Source: DASVDE01 sp963740065
GTDB taxonomy: Bacteria > Actinomycetota > Thermoleophilia > Solirubrobacterales > 70-9
Direction of reading: 5' to 3'
Assembly (NCBI GenBank): GCA_963740065.1
Contig: CAVUCS010000006.1
Location: 124,001-188,000, forward strand
DNA: 64,000 nucleotides
The notes under the pieces are model-generated. The model was given only the letters and a program-made list of their open reading frames with translations, was not told where the DNA came from and did no database searches. The position numbers and the translations under genes were made by a program. Within the stretch, counting starts at the first letter, position 1; each line of letters starts with the position of its first letter. Shown one piece after another: positions 1 through 8,203 of the stretch.

Positions 1-830
1 TTCACGGCAACGCCGGTGAAGGTGCCGCGCAGCTTGTTGACGACGAGCGTCGCGAGGCACTCGCCCTCGACGTCCTCGGCGACGATCAGCAACGGCTTGC
101 CACCCTGCATCACCGCTTCCAGCACCGGCAGGATGTCCCGCACGGAGCCGATTTTCTGGTTGGCGATGAGGATGTAGGGGTCCTCGAGCACGGCCTCCAT
201 GCTGTCCTGATCGGTGACCATGTACGGGGAGATGTAGCCCTTGTCGAACTGCATCCCCTCGGTGAACTCCAGCTCCATGCCGAAGGTCTGACCTTCTTCG
301 ACGTTGACAACGCCGTCTTTGCCGACTTTCTCGATCGCGTCGGCAATCACGTTGCCGATCTCATCGTCGGCGGCGGAGATGGCGGCGACGCGGGCGATCT
401 GCTCCTTGCCCGCGACCTCCTTGGACTGCTTCTCGCGCAGGTTGCCGACGACATCCTCGACGGCCTTCTCGATGCCGCGGCGCAGGGCCAGCGGGTTTGC
501 GCCGGCGGCCACGTTTTTCAGCCCCTGGCGAACGATGATCTGCGCCAGCAGGGTCGCCGTCGTGGTGCCGTCACCGGCCACGTCGTTGGTCGCCGTGGCG
601 ACCTCGCGGACGAGCTGGGCGCCCTGGTTCTCGAAGACGTCCTCGACCTCGATCTCGCGGGCGATGGTGACGCCGTCATTGGTGATCGTCGGCGCGCCGA
701 ACTTTTTGTCGAGCACGACGTAACGGCCTTTCGGGCCGAGGGTCACCTTTACCGCGTCGGCAACGGCGTCGACGCCGGCCTGCAGCGCGCCCCGTGCCTC
801 CTCGTTGAACTTCAGCTCCTTGTGAGCCAT
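1..830 (-). CDS. groEL: Chaperonin GroEL, 60 kDa subunit (N-terminal part only)
   Basis: ATP-dependent folding chamber subunit of the cytosol. The visible N-terminal 276 residues begin MAHKELKFNEEARGAL and carry the GroEL nucleotide-binding features GPKGRYVVLDKKFGAP and AGDGTTTATLL, with the ATP-hydrolysis aspartate in GDGTTT. The gene runs off the left edge, so the apical-domain end and C-terminus are not seen. A strong Shine-Dalgarno, AAGGAGG, lies about 10 bases before the ATG at 830. It follows groES by 43 bases on the same strand, so the two form an operon under the CIRCE element at 1248-1274. Whether this is the only groEL of the genome cannot be told; many actinobacteria carry two. Confidence 0.97.
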   Translation of the reverse strand, partial: MAHKELKFNEEARGALQAGVDAVADAVKVTLGPKGRYVVLDKKFGAPTITNDGVTIAREIEVEDVFENQGAQLVREVATATNDVAGDGTTTATLLAQIIVRQGLKNVAAGANPLALRRGIEKAVEDVVGNLREKQSKEVAGKEQIARVAAISAADDEIGNVIADAIEKVGKDGVVNVEEGQTFGMELEFTEGMQFDKGYISPYMVTDQDSMEAVLEDPYILIANQKIGSVRDILPVLEAVMQGGKPLLIVAEDVEGECLATLVVNKLRGTFTGVAV

Positions 831-873
831 CTGAATTCAGTCCTCCTTGTTCTTCTAAGTCCGTGGACGGGGT

Positions 874-1161
874 CTAGCCGAGCTTGGCGAGGACGTCCGA
901 CTCGCGCAGCACGAGCAGGTCGTCTCCCTCGACATTGACCTCGGTGCCGCCGTATTTGGAGTAGAGGACCTCGTCACCTTCGGCGACGTCGAGCGGGCGG
1001 CGGCTGCCGTCCTCCTGGATAGCGCCATCGCCCGCGGCGACGACCTTGCCCTTCTGCGGCTTTTCCTTGGCCGTATCGGGGAGGACGATGCCGCTCGCGG
1101 TCGTCTCCTCCTCATCGATCGGCTTGACGATCAGCCGGTCCCCGAGGGGCTTCAGCTTCAT
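874..1161 (-). CDS. groES: Co-chaperonin GroES
   Basis: Ten-kDa lid of the GroEL chamber, forming a heptameric ring. The 95-residue protein has the normal family length and the signature start MKLKPLGDRLIVKPIDEEE, followed by the mobile-loop segment ETTASGIVLPDTAKEKPQKG with the Ile-Val-Leu that docks on GroEL, and ends with the usual LLVLRESDVLAKL beta strand. The ATG at 1161 is preceded by ACGGAGG at good spacing. First gene of groES-groEL; the upstream CIRCE operator points to HrcA repression relieved by heat or unfolded protein. The hrcA gene itself is not in the window. Confidence 0.97.
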   Translation of the reverse strand: MKLKPLGDRLIVKPIDEEETTASGIVLPDTAKEKPQKGKVVAAGDGAIQEDGSRRPLDVAEGDEVLYSKYGGTEVNVEGDDLLVLRESDVLAKLG

Positions 1162-1247
1162 CCGTGATACCTCCGTTATGGGTCGGTGTTAACTGGTTAA
1201 GTCAGGAATTCGCTCTGCGAAGCCGGATTTACGGCCTTTTCGAGCGC

Positions 1248-1274
1248 TTGGCACTCTAAACATGAGAGTGCCAG
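1248..1274. promoter_or_regulatory. CIRCE operator (HrcA binding site) upstream of groES-groEL
   Basis: A nine-base inverted repeat, TTGGCACTC, then nine bases, then GAGTGCCAG. Eight of nine arm positions pair, and the spacing is exactly that of the CIRCE consensus TTAGCACTC-N9-GAGTGCTAA. It lies 87 bases upstream of the groES start. In known systems HrcA binds this element and represses the groE operon. No convincing -35/-10 pair was identified next to it. Confidence 0.93.
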
Positions 1275-1292
1275 CGGGAAAGATAGCGACTC

Positions 1293-1775
1293 TCAGCCGT
1301 TGGCCAGTAGGCGGCAGCCGAGCAGGTCGGCGATTCCCTCCCCGCCGCGGGCCATAACCCAGTCGTGGTTCCACTCGAAGGCCGGGCGCAGGACGGGCGC
1401 GAACAGGTTCATCCAGGGCTTAGTCGTGGAGACGTTCCACTCGTAGAGGACGGCGGTCACCCCGTCCCCCTCATAAAGGCGCCAGCGACCGGTTCCGGCC
1501 AGCTCGCCGATGGCGCGCCCCTCCAACAGATGGGGGTGCTCAATCCGCTTCGTCTCTACCTCGAACTCGACCCGGTAGGGCAGGAGGCTCTTCCAAACCA
1601 TGCGGGAGACGGAGCCGATGCCACCGTCGCCGTTGTCCGGTGCGGGGCGGATCTCCTCGACCTCCTCCACCCCGCGCCACCACTGTGGCCAGCGCTCCTG
1701 GTCGTAGATCGCGTCCCAGACGGCCTCGCGAGGGGATTCCAGCAGCCAGGTGGTCAGGAAGCGGTACTCAGCCAT
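1293..1775 (-). CDS. SRPBCC-fold protein (polyketide cyclase/dehydrase-like)
   Basis: A 160-residue protein with the START/Bet v1-like helix-grip pattern of the SRPBCC superfamily: an N-terminal strand (MAEYRFLTTWLLESP), the conserved VWDAIYDQERWPQWW segment typical of the polyketide cyclase family, alternating strands (VEFEVETKRIEHPHLL, GRWRLYEGDGVTAVLYEWNV) and a long C-terminal helix. Such proteins bind hydrophobic ligands; the ligand here is unknown and no catalytic residue can be assigned. The ATG at 1775 sits only 8 bases after a strong 22-bp hairpin and has no clear Shine-Dalgarno, so expression may depend on its own start or on leaderless initiation. It runs toward the groES promoter. 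Confidence 0.85.
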   Translation of the reverse strand: MAEYRFLTTWLLESPREAVWDAIYDQERWPQWWRGVEEVEEIRPAPDNGDGGIGSVSRMVWKSLLPYRVEFEVETKRIEHPHLLEGRAIGELAGTGRWRLYEGDGVTAVLYEWNVSTTKPWMNLFAPVLRPAFEWNHDWVMARGGEGIADLLGCRLLANG

Positions 1776-1783
1776 CGCCCAAC

Positions 1784-1832
1784 GCCGAGTTCGTCGTTGT
1801 TCCCGGTATGCGGGAACAACGACGAACTCGGC
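1784..1832. terminator. Perfect 22-bp inverted repeat, probable terminator of the ASCH gene
   Basis: Left arm 1784-1805 and right arm 1811-1832 are perfectly complementary over 22 bp around a five-base loop (GTATG). The hairpin starts two bases after the stop of the ASCH gene (stop 1835-1837, minus strand) and ends just before the SRPBCC start. There is no T-run on either side, so if it terminates transcription it is not of the classic poly-U kind. It could also be an RNA-stabilising stem or a dispersed palindrome. Confidence 0.6.
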
Positions 1833-1834
1833 AG

Positions 1835-2239
1835 TCAGTTGTGATGGGGGGTTTCGCCATTTCCGAAGTGGGAGTCGGGACGCTCGACGATCTGGGAGAA
1901 CCGAATCACCGTGACCAGGTCGTCTTCGGCGATCGGCCGGCCATAGATCTGCTCGAGGAAGTTGACGGTCTCCTCGAGGCGGCGGAGCTCGGGGTTGTCG
2001 TGCTCGATGTCCCGCGGGGAGAGGTCGGCGACCTTCTTCACCTCAACGTCGTCGATCACCGCGGAGAAGATCTTCTCCCGCGGGCTGTGGCGAAAGCCGA
2101 CCGTGACCCAGACGATTTGGCCGCGCTCGTACTTGTTGCTCTTGTTGCCGAGGCGGATCGTCGCCGTCTTGCGGCCACGCTTCAGCTGGTCGACGAATAT
2201 CGCCGAATAAAAGTTGAGTACGTAGGCCCCGCCCTTCAT
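1835..2239 (-). CDS. ASCH domain protein
   Basis: A 134-residue protein recognised as an ASCH (ASC-1 homology) domain: N-terminal strand and helix YVLNFYSAIFVDQLKRGRKTATIRLG, then the barrel strand YERGQIVWVTVGF, and an acidic helical region ending in DLVTVIRFSQI. The domain is related to PUA and is thought to bind RNA or modified nucleotides; some members act on modified cytidine. The basic KRGRKTATIRLG stretch (about residues 19-31) is the expected ligand-facing segment. It is divergent from the RTX gene at 2290 with 50 bases between the starts. The ATG at 2239 lacks a visible Shine-Dalgarno. Confidence 0.8.
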   Translation of the reverse strand: MKGGAYVLNFYSAIFVDQLKRGRKTATIRLGNKSNKYERGQIVWVTVGFRHSPREKIFSAVIDDVEVKKVADLSPRDIEHDNPELRRLEETVNFLEQIYGRPIAEDDLVTVIRFSQIVERPDSHFGNGETPHHN

Positions 2240-2289
2240 ATCGAAGCGAGCGTATCCGAAGAGGGTTTAGAGATGGCGCTCTCGCGCCG

Positions 2290-4215
2290 ATGAACCAACA
2301 GATGGCCTCTTCCGCCTCACAAATCACGCTGCGCACGCTCGTCGTCCTTTTGGGCGCCGCGCTGATCCTGCTGGCCACAGCGGCAAGCGGGTCGGCGGCG
2401 ACCTGCGGCGGCAAGCACGCGACGATCGTCGGGACGCCGGGGGATGACGTAATCGTCGGCAAAAAGGCGAGCGACGTGATCTACGGCGGGGGCGGCAACG
2501 ACAAGATCAGCGGCGGACCGAACGGGAACGACACGATCTGCGGCGGCCCCGGCAACGACAAGATCGACGGTGGGGGCGGCTTCGACTCTCTATATGGGGG
2601 CGGCGGGAACGATGTGCTGCGCGGCTCGACCGGCAGCGACCGGCTCGACGGCGGCGGCGGCAACGACCGCCTGCTGGGCGATCGCGGCGGTGACGGGCTC
2701 TTCGGCGGCAGCGGCGACGACCTTCTCTTCGGCGCCAAAGGGCCGGACCGAGCCTTTGGCGGCAGCGGCGACGACCAGCTCTTCGGTGGGCGCGGGCCGG
2801 ACAAGCTGAAGGGCGGGGGCGGCGACGACGTCCTCTACGCCGGCAAGGCCTCCGACCGAGTGGTGCTCGGAGGGAGCGGCAACGACCGCATCCTGGGCGG
2901 GCGCGGCAACGACACGCTCGGCGGTGAATCGGGAGACGACTACATCGACGGCGGGCTGGGCGACGACACGATCGACGGCGGTGGCGGCACTGACTTCCTC
3001 GTCGGCAACCACGGACGCGACGACATGGACGGCGGCGAAGGGGATGGGGACATCGTCCGCGGCGACATCGGCTTCGACAAGATGGACGGCGGAAGCGGAG
3101 CGCGAGACATCGCCTCCTTCTCGACCGCGTCGGAATCGGTCCAGGCGGACCTGCGCAGCGGCACCGCCTACGGCGACGGGCGCGACACGATCGGGCCTGG
3201 GATCGAAGACCTGGTCGGGTCTGCCTATCCGGACACACTGACGGGCGACGGCGGGCCGAACCGGATCGACGGCGGCGCCGGCTACGACGAACTTGACGGG
3301 AACGGCGGGGGCGATCAGCTCTTCGGCGGACCCGATGGGGCGAATTGCAACGGCGGCATGACACTTGAGGGCTGTGGGAAACCCGCGGCCATGGGAGCCG
3401 GCGCCACCGTTGTGCGCAACCGCAGCATCGACGGGACGGCGACGCTGGCGGTGCGCGGCGGGCCCGAGTCCAACGACGTGCGAATCGCGCTCGAGGGCGG
3501 CAGCCTCGTCGTCACCGACGCGGGAGCGCCGATGCCGGCAGGCAACGTCGAGGGCTGCGATGCGGCCGGAGGGGCGGCGATCTGCGCGGCCGACGTGCGC
3601 TTCATCCTCGTCGATCCCGACGGGGGCAACGATCGGGTGACGATCGACCCCAGCGTCCCGGTGACTATGGAAGTGCGGATCGACGGCGGGCCGGGATCCG
3701 ACCAGCTTTTCGGCGGCAACGGCTCCGACGTGATCGAGGCGGGCGACGACAGCGACGCCGACACCCTCTCCGGCGGGGGCGGCGACGACGCGTTGGTAGG
3801 CGCCCGCACGGACCGTCCCGTTCCCTACAACAGCGGCCGCAGCGTCCTGATCGGCGGGCCGGGCAGCGACGTGATGGTCGGCGGCGACCCCTGCGACGGC
3901 GACTACTTCGACGGCGGACCTGGCAACGACAACGCGAACTTCTTCCGCTTCACCCCCGGCGTGACCGCGACGATCGGCGGCGCGGTGACGCGCAGCGGCG
4001 GCGGCTGCACCCCCGGGCAGATCAAGCGGTCAGTCGAAGCGCTGGAGGGATCCCCCGGCCCGGACACGCTGATCGGCTCCAACCGCGCCGACTCCCTGAT
4101 CGGCAAGAGCGGCAACGACGTGCTGATCGGCCGCGCCGGCAACGACCGCCTCGTGGGCGGCCCCGGCAACGACCGCCTGATCGGCGGCCCCGGCCGCGAC
4201 TCCGAACACCAGTAG
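2290..4215 (+). CDS. Secreted RTX-like calcium-binding repeat protein (copy 1)
   Basis: A 641-residue exported protein. Residues 1-37 form a Sec-type signal peptide (hydrophobic core LRTLVVLLGAALILLATAA, likely cleavage after GSAA). The rest is built of glycine/aspartate-rich nonapeptides of the GGxGxDxUx type (for example GGGGNDKIS, GGSGDDLLF), which in known RTX proteins wind into a parallel beta roll with calcium in the turns. Two repeat blocks, about 40-365 and 460-640, flank a non-repeat beta-rich segment near 370-460. Its neighbour at 4363 has the same plan, so the two are tandem paralogues. No catalytic domain was seen; adhesion, surface coating or calcium buffering are possible roles. 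No type I secretion genes are nearby. A small hairpin (GGCGC-TCTC-GCGCC) directly precedes the ATG. Confidence 0.88.
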   Translation: MNQQMASSASQITLRTLVVLLGAALILLATAASGSAATCGGKHATIVGTPGDDVIVGKKASDVIYGGGGNDKISGGPNGNDTICGGPGNDKIDGGGGFDSLYGGGGNDVLRGSTGSDRLDGGGGNDRLLGDRGGDGLFGGSGDDLLFGAKGPDRAFGGSGDDQLFGGRGPDKLKGGGGDDVLYAGKASDRVVLGGSGNDRILGGRGNDTLGGESGDDYIDGGLGDDTIDGGGGTDFLVGNHGRDDMDGGEGDGDIVRGDIGFDKMDGGSGARDIASFSTASESVQADLRSGTAYGDGRDTIGPGIEDLVGSAYPDTLTGDGGPNRIDGGAGYDELDGNGGGDQLFGGPDGANCNGGMTLEGCGKPAAMGAGATVVRNRSIDGTATLAVRGGPESNDVRIALEGGSLVVTDAGAPMPAGNVEGCDAAGGAAICAADVRFILVDPDGGNDRVTIDPSVPVTMEVRIDGGPGSDQLFGGNGSDVIEAGDDSDADTLSGGGGDDALVGARTDRPVPYNSGRSVLIGGPGSDVMVGGDPCDGDYFDGGPGNDNANFFRFTPGVTATIGGAVTRSGGGCTPGQIKRSVEALEGSPGPDTLIGSNRADSLIGKSGNDVLIGRAGNDRLVGGPGNDRLIGGPGRDSEHQ

Positions 4216-4334
4216 GTGAAACGCATACACGGGCAAATAGCCGGCTTTTGCGTTTCACCATGAGGGAGGCGGGTCCCAGCGGCGGCCGGTGAAACGCATA
4301 CGCGGGGTATTTGCCGCCTTTTGCGTTGCACCGG
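4216..4334. repeat. Two tandem copies of a ~45-bp imperfect palindrome between the RTX genes
   Basis: Copy 1 spans 4216-4259 and has perfect 11-bp arms (GGTGAAACGCA and its complement). Copy 2 spans 4286-4334 with 13-bp arms (CCGGTGAAACGCA), one mismatch. Loops are similar (CGGGCAAATAGCCGG against CGGGGTATTTGCCG), and the order GTGAAACGCATAC...TTTTGCGTT is shared, so they are copies of one element. The first starts at the base after the stop of RTX copy 1. They could form terminators (a TTTT run lies inside the descending side), RNA processing sites or a dispersed genomic repeat. Confidence 0.7.
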
Positions 4335-4362
4335 TTAGTTGACTGGCCGCTACCCTCTTGGC

Positions 4363-6162
4363 GTGGCGTCATCTTCTTTGGCAGGGAGGGCGGGAACCCT
4401 CACGCTGGCGACGGTCGCTCTCGCGGCTACGCTCGCGATCGCCCTAATGCTTGCCCCGGGCGCCCCGGCGGCGCCGTCGTGCCTCGGCAAGAAGGCGACG
4501 ATCGTGCGCGGCGGCGGCAACGACACGATCAAGGGAACCAAGGCCCCGGACGTGATCGTCGCCGGCGGCGGCAACGACAAGATCGACGGGCTGGGCGGCA
4601 ACGACCGCATCTGCGGCGGCCCCGGCAACGACACGATTATCGGCGGCAAGGGCGTCGACCGGCTCAGCGGCGAGGGCGGGGACGACAGAATCACCGGCGA
4701 CAACGGCCCCGACACGCTCTCCGGCGGCCCGGGCGACGACTACCTCAACGGAATCAAGGGGAGCGATGACCTGGACGGCGGCCCCGGCGACGACGACGTC
4801 CGCGGGGATAAGGGGAACGACAGAGTCAAGGGCGGCCCCGGCAACGACCGAGTCGACGGCGGGCTTGGCGATGAGCCAATCGTCTCCGGCGGCGGCGGCA
4901 CGGACCTGGTGATCGCGGGCAACGGCACCGACACGGCGACCGGCGGACCCGGCAACGGCGACATCGTCCGCGGCGACGCGGGCAACGACAAGCTCGACGG
5001 GGGGCCCGGCTCCCAAGACATCGTCTCCTTTGAAAGTGCGACGAAGGGCCCGGTGACCGCCAGCCTGGCAAGTGGCTCAGCCAAGGGCGACGGACACGAC
5101 AAGCTGCGAGGTTTCGAGGACATCGTCGGCTCGCCCTACGGCGACACGCTCAGCGGCGACGGCAGCGCCAACCGGGTCGACGGCGGCCCCGGCGACGACC
5201 TGCTGGCCGGCGGGGGCGGCAATGACGAGGCCTTCGGCGGCCCCGGCACCGACAGCTGCAACGGCTTCACCACCACCCACTCCTGCGGACCCGAAGCCGC
5301 GCCGCCCGGCAACAGCACCTACGTCGTCCTCTACGACGGGATCGCCGGCGCCACGCTGAACGTAATCGGGACTTCCGCCGACAACTCGATCGCAATCCGC
5401 CGCAACGGCAAGCACATGCTCGTCACCGACTCATCCCCCGGCGGCGTCTCGGTCGATACGGGCTGCATCGTCGAGGCGCAAGTCGTCACCTGCGAATCGC
5501 GCGGCAACCTCAACCTGATCGCGGTGCTGGGCGGCGACGGCAACGACCGGCTCGAGGTCGACTACAGCATCCCCGCGTCGACGATCGTCCACATGAACGG
5601 CAACAACGGCAGCGACACGCTGATCGGCGGCAGAGGCGACGATGTGCTGGAGGCGGGCGAGAACTACGGCAAGGCCGACTACGGCAACGACACGCTGATC
5701 GGCAACGCCGGCGGCGACGCGCTCTACGCCGACCCCGGCGCCGACGTGCTGAAGGGCGGTAACGGCAACGACCTGATGGTCAGCTCCGCGGTCACCTGCC
5801 AAGGGCACCGCTTCGACGGCGGCGGTGGCGAGGACACCGCTTCATACGCGCGCACCGACGCCGGGCCGATGAAGATGAAGCTGGCGGGAACCGGCGGGCC
5901 GCTGCACGGATGCTCCAACCTCGACCACATCTCCGGCTCGGCCGACGGATTCGAAGGCTCGCAGGGACCGGACATCATCATCGGCGACGGCGGCAAGAAC
6001 AGCTTCTACGGCCAGGGCGGCGCGGACACGTTCTACGGCAAGGGCGGGCAAGACTTCATCGACGCGACGGACGGGGAGCGCGACAAGCGAATCGACTGCG
6101 GCCCGGGAACCAACGAGGGCTCTCGCACCGACCGCAAGGACCCCGCCCCGATCAGCTGCTGA
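4363..6162 (+). CDS. Secreted RTX-like calcium-binding repeat protein (copy 2)
   Basis: Tandem paralogue of the preceding gene. The reading frame is open from a TTG at 4339, but the GTG at 4363 (MASSSLAGRAG...) is the better start because it leads directly into a signal peptide with core LATVALAATLAIALMLAPG and cleavage near APAAP. The mature protein has an N-terminal block of GGxGxDxUx repeats, a beta-rich insert around residues 315-410 that resembles the insert of copy 1 (ATLNVIGTSADNSIAIRRNG), and a second repeat block to the end, closing with a cysteine-containing tail. Function is unknown beyond predicted calcium binding and export. It is followed exactly at its stop by a bidirectional hairpin. 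Confidence 0.86.
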   Translation: MASSSLAGRAGTLTLATVALAATLAIALMLAPGAPAAPSCLGKKATIVRGGGNDTIKGTKAPDVIVAGGGNDKIDGLGGNDRICGGPGNDTIIGGKGVDRLSGEGGDDRITGDNGPDTLSGGPGDDYLNGIKGSDDLDGGPGDDDVRGDKGNDRVKGGPGNDRVDGGLGDEPIVSGGGGTDLVIAGNGTDTATGGPGNGDIVRGDAGNDKLDGGPGSQDIVSFESATKGPVTASLASGSAKGDGHDKLRGFEDIVGSPYGDTLSGDGSANRVDGGPGDDLLAGGGGNDEAFGGPGTDSCNGFTTTHSCGPEAAPPGNSTYVVLYDGIAGATLNVIGTSADNSIAIRRNGKHMLVTDSSPGGVSVDTGCIVEAQVVTCESRGNLNLIAVLGGDGNDRLEVDYSIPASTIVHMNGNNGSDTLIGGRGDDVLEAGENYGKADYGNDTLIGNAGGDALYADPGADVLKGGNGNDLMVSSAVTCQGHRFDGGGGEDTASYARTDAGPMKMKLAGTGGPLHGCSNLDHISGSADGFEGSQGPDIIIGDGGKNSFYGQGGADTFYGKGGQDFIDATDGERDKRIDCGPGTNEGSRTDRKDPAPISC

Positions 6163-6163
6163 G

Positions 6164-6213
6164 CGAATTACTCAATGCGTTGAGCATTTTTACTCAACGC
6201 ATTGAGTAATTCG
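6164..6213. terminator. Bidirectional hairpin terminator between RTX copy 2 and the Crp-like gene
   Basis: A perfect 21-bp inverted repeat: left arm 6164-6184, loop CATTTTTA, right arm 6193-6213. It fills the whole space between the stop of RTX copy 2 (6160-6162) and the stop of the convergent regulator (6214-6216). The arms also contain the shorter repeat CTCAA/TTGAG. Placement between convergent stops strongly suggests termination in both directions. Confidence 0.8.
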
Positions 6214-6915
6214 TCAGAAGATGTAGTTGCGGAGTTTTTCCGGGGCGAGGACGGTCACGCGGCCTCGGCCGGAGCGGACTATGTGGGCGCGCTCGAGGTC
6301 GGCGAGGAAGCGGCTGACGCTTTCTCGGGAGGTGCCGGCGAGCTGGGCGAGGTCGGCCTGGTTCATCCGGATCGTCACCTCGCCTCCCTCCCCCTGCGGC
6401 GTCTCCTCGGCGACCAGCTGGGAGAGGACGCCGGCGACGCGGCTGGGGACGGTCTGGAAGGACTGGCGGCTGATGCGCTCGTTGGCGGCGCGCAGGCGGC
6501 GGACCAGGGCGGCGACGAGCTTGACCGTGATCTCCGGGTGGCGGGCGAGCAGGGCGCGAACGTCGCCGGCGGGCAGGGCGAGCAGCTCACCGTCGTCGAG
6601 CGCCTCGACGCTGGCCGAGCGCACCTCGCCATCGAGCATCGCCAGCTCACCGAAGATGTCCCCGGGGCCGAGCGTGGCGAGCGTGATCGCGCGCCCGTCG
6701 GAATGCTCGCGGGTGACGCGGAAGCTGCCCTCGCGGACGATGTAGCAGGCGTCCGACTCGTCCCCCTCATGGAAGACGCGGACCCCGGCCGGGAAGGAAC
6801 GCGGCACGGCGACATGGGAAAAGCTCTCCAGCTCATCCTCCTGAAGGTCGGCGAAGAGCGGCACGCTGCGCAGCAACTCAACCGGGCCCTGCGCCATCTG
6901 CTCCCCATCGCCCAT
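6214..6915 (-). CDS. Crp/Fnr family transcriptional regulator
   Basis: A 233-residue regulator. Residues about 15-130 are a cyclic-nucleotide-binding jelly roll (LLRSVPLFADLQEDELESF, then FHEGDESDACYIVREGSFRV and GDIFGELAMLDGEVRSASV; the GELAML/RSA segment is the phosphate-binding cassette). A dimer helix follows, then a winged helix-turn-helix near residues 185-225 (MNQADLAQLAGTSRESVSRF). The frame is open upstream to 7014, but the ATG at 6915 (MGDGEQMAQG) gives the normal family length. The RSAS in the cassette is compatible with cAMP binding; ligand and regulon are unknown. It lies 40 bases downstream of hipA on the same strand. Confidence 0.92.
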   Translation of the reverse strand: MGDGEQMAQGPVELLRSVPLFADLQEDELESFSHVAVPRSFPAGVRVFHEGDESDACYIVREGSFRVTREHSDGRAITLATLGPGDIFGELAMLDGEVRSASVEALDDGELLALPAGDVRALLARHPEITVKLVAALVRRLRAANERISRQSFQTVPSRVAGVLSQLVAEETPQGEGGEVTIRMNQADLAQLAGTSRESVSRFLADLERAHIVRSGRGRVTVLAPEKLRNYIF

Positions 6916-6955
6916 CGGGCGATTATCCCTGACGCCGAGTGCGATGAGGCAAAGG

Positions 6956-8203
6956 TCAGGCCGGAGATTCGAAAGCCATGGCCATACGGTCAATCTCATC
7001 CGCGGGCAGTTCAAGTCGACTGGCTTCTTCGCGCCAGCGGGCGACGGCGCGTTGAACTTCGGCGACTATCTCGGCGGCTTCCTCCGGGGAGAGGCGATAC
7101 AGCGGCGCCGTCTCGCGGACGGCGTCCAAATCGGGGAAGCGCCGGGAGTCATCGAGCGCCAGGCTGTGCTCCCCTTTATCCGGAGTGGGATTGACGTCGA
7201 ATGCGGGGGACAGGCGCCAGCCGCCGCCGGTGCGCAGGAAGCCGTGGTTGCGAAGGTGGTCATCGCGATTGGCGACAACCACGTTGAACGCGGCCCGGCG
7301 GAACAATTGGTGGAGATCCGCCTCGATCGCGTCCGGATCGCCAAAGTCGACGATCGCCCTCGCCACGTCGAGGTAGCTCCCCTCTTCGCGGTCCCGCCGT
7401 CCGGCCAGCGTCATCGCCGATGCGTACAGACGACGACCGGCGCCGCTGCGATCGAAGCGCCTCGAGCAGTAGGTGCGGTAAGTCGAGGCAAGCCGCAGCA
7501 GCTTTGCCTCCGGCACCTCGATGCCGGCACTGCGGGCGAGGCGCCAGACCACGTACTCCCAGGCGCCAACATCGTGACGGTCTTCCTGGGAAGGGAACTT
7601 CGCAATCCAGAGCGCCCCATCGTCGTCGGTGAAATTCGCCTTCGGTCGGGCGCCCCCGAGGGAGCTGCCGGGCGCCAGCAACATCGATATCCAGCGATCT
7701 TTGTCACTGGTCGCCTCGGGAAGCCCGCGCTCCAACTCGCGAGCAAAGTGCTCCAACTCGCGCAACCGTGTGCTGGGCGGCACCGTAAGGGGGTCGTCAT
7801 CGAGATAAGCGCCGGTTTCCTCGTCCGCGAAGCGCAATGCCCCCATTCGCACCCCGTCGTTGACCCCGACCAGGAAGTCCCAGTCGTCCAAGCGCCGCTG
7901 ACGCCTCCCCTCCTGCCGCGCGGCCGCAGCTTCGCGACGCTCCAGCAGAGTGCGCCCCCAGCGGTCCGGGGCGGCGTCGGAAAAAATCCCCGCCGGCACC
8001 CCCTGGTATTGCTCCCCTTCATAGAGAGGCAGCGAGGGGTCGATCGCAAAGGCCGCCGGGTCGGCCGCCCAACCGGGGTCGTAGGAGAACGAGATTACGC
8101 TCGTCGCGCCGCCAAGCTCGCGACTCAGCGTCCCGACCCTCCGGGGCGGGCTCAACTCCTCGGCATCCAGGTGGACGCCGACCCGATCACGCCGGTCTGC
8201 CAT
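6956..8203 (-). CDS. hipA: HipA-type serine/threonine kinase toxin
   Basis: Toxin of a type II pair; HipA enzymes phosphorylate translation targets such as aminoacyl-tRNA synthetases and induce dormancy. The 415-residue protein (ATG 8203, MADRRDRVGVHLD) has the N-subdomain with RWGRTLLERREA, the SSLGGARPKANF phosphate-binding loop, a lysine in ALWIAKFPS, and the kinase core NRDDHLRNHGF (catalytic Asp/Asn) with FDVNPTPD as the metal-binding DFD-like element. All key motifs are present. Its start overlaps the end of hipB by 17 bases, the usual order with the antitoxin first. It ends 40 bases before the Crp-like gene. Confidence 0.92.
   Translation of the reverse strand: MADRRDRVGVHLDAEELSPPRRVGTLSRELGGATSVISFSYDPGWAADPAAFAIDPSLPLYEGEQYQGVPAGIFSDAAPDRWGRTLLERREAAAARQEGRRQRRLDDWDFLVGVNDGVRMGALRFADEETGAYLDDDPLTVPPSTRLRELEHFARELERGLPEATSDKDRWISMLLAPGSSLGGARPKANFTDDDGALWIAKFPSQEDRHDVGAWEYVVWRLARSAGIEVPEAKLLRLASTYRTYCSRRFDRSGAGRRLYASAMTLAGRRDREEGSYLDVARAIVDFGDPDAIEADLHQLFRRAAFNVVVANRDDHLRNHGFLRTGGGWRLSPAFDVNPTPDKGEHSLALDDSRRFPDLDAVRETAPLYRLSPEEAAEIVAEVQRAVARWREEASRLELPADEIDRMAMAFESPA

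Noticed and set aside
2290..6162. DNA-level satellite or recombination hotspot in the RTX genes
   Set aside because: The repetition follows the amino-acid nonapeptide with varied codons; exact long DNA repeats were not seen.
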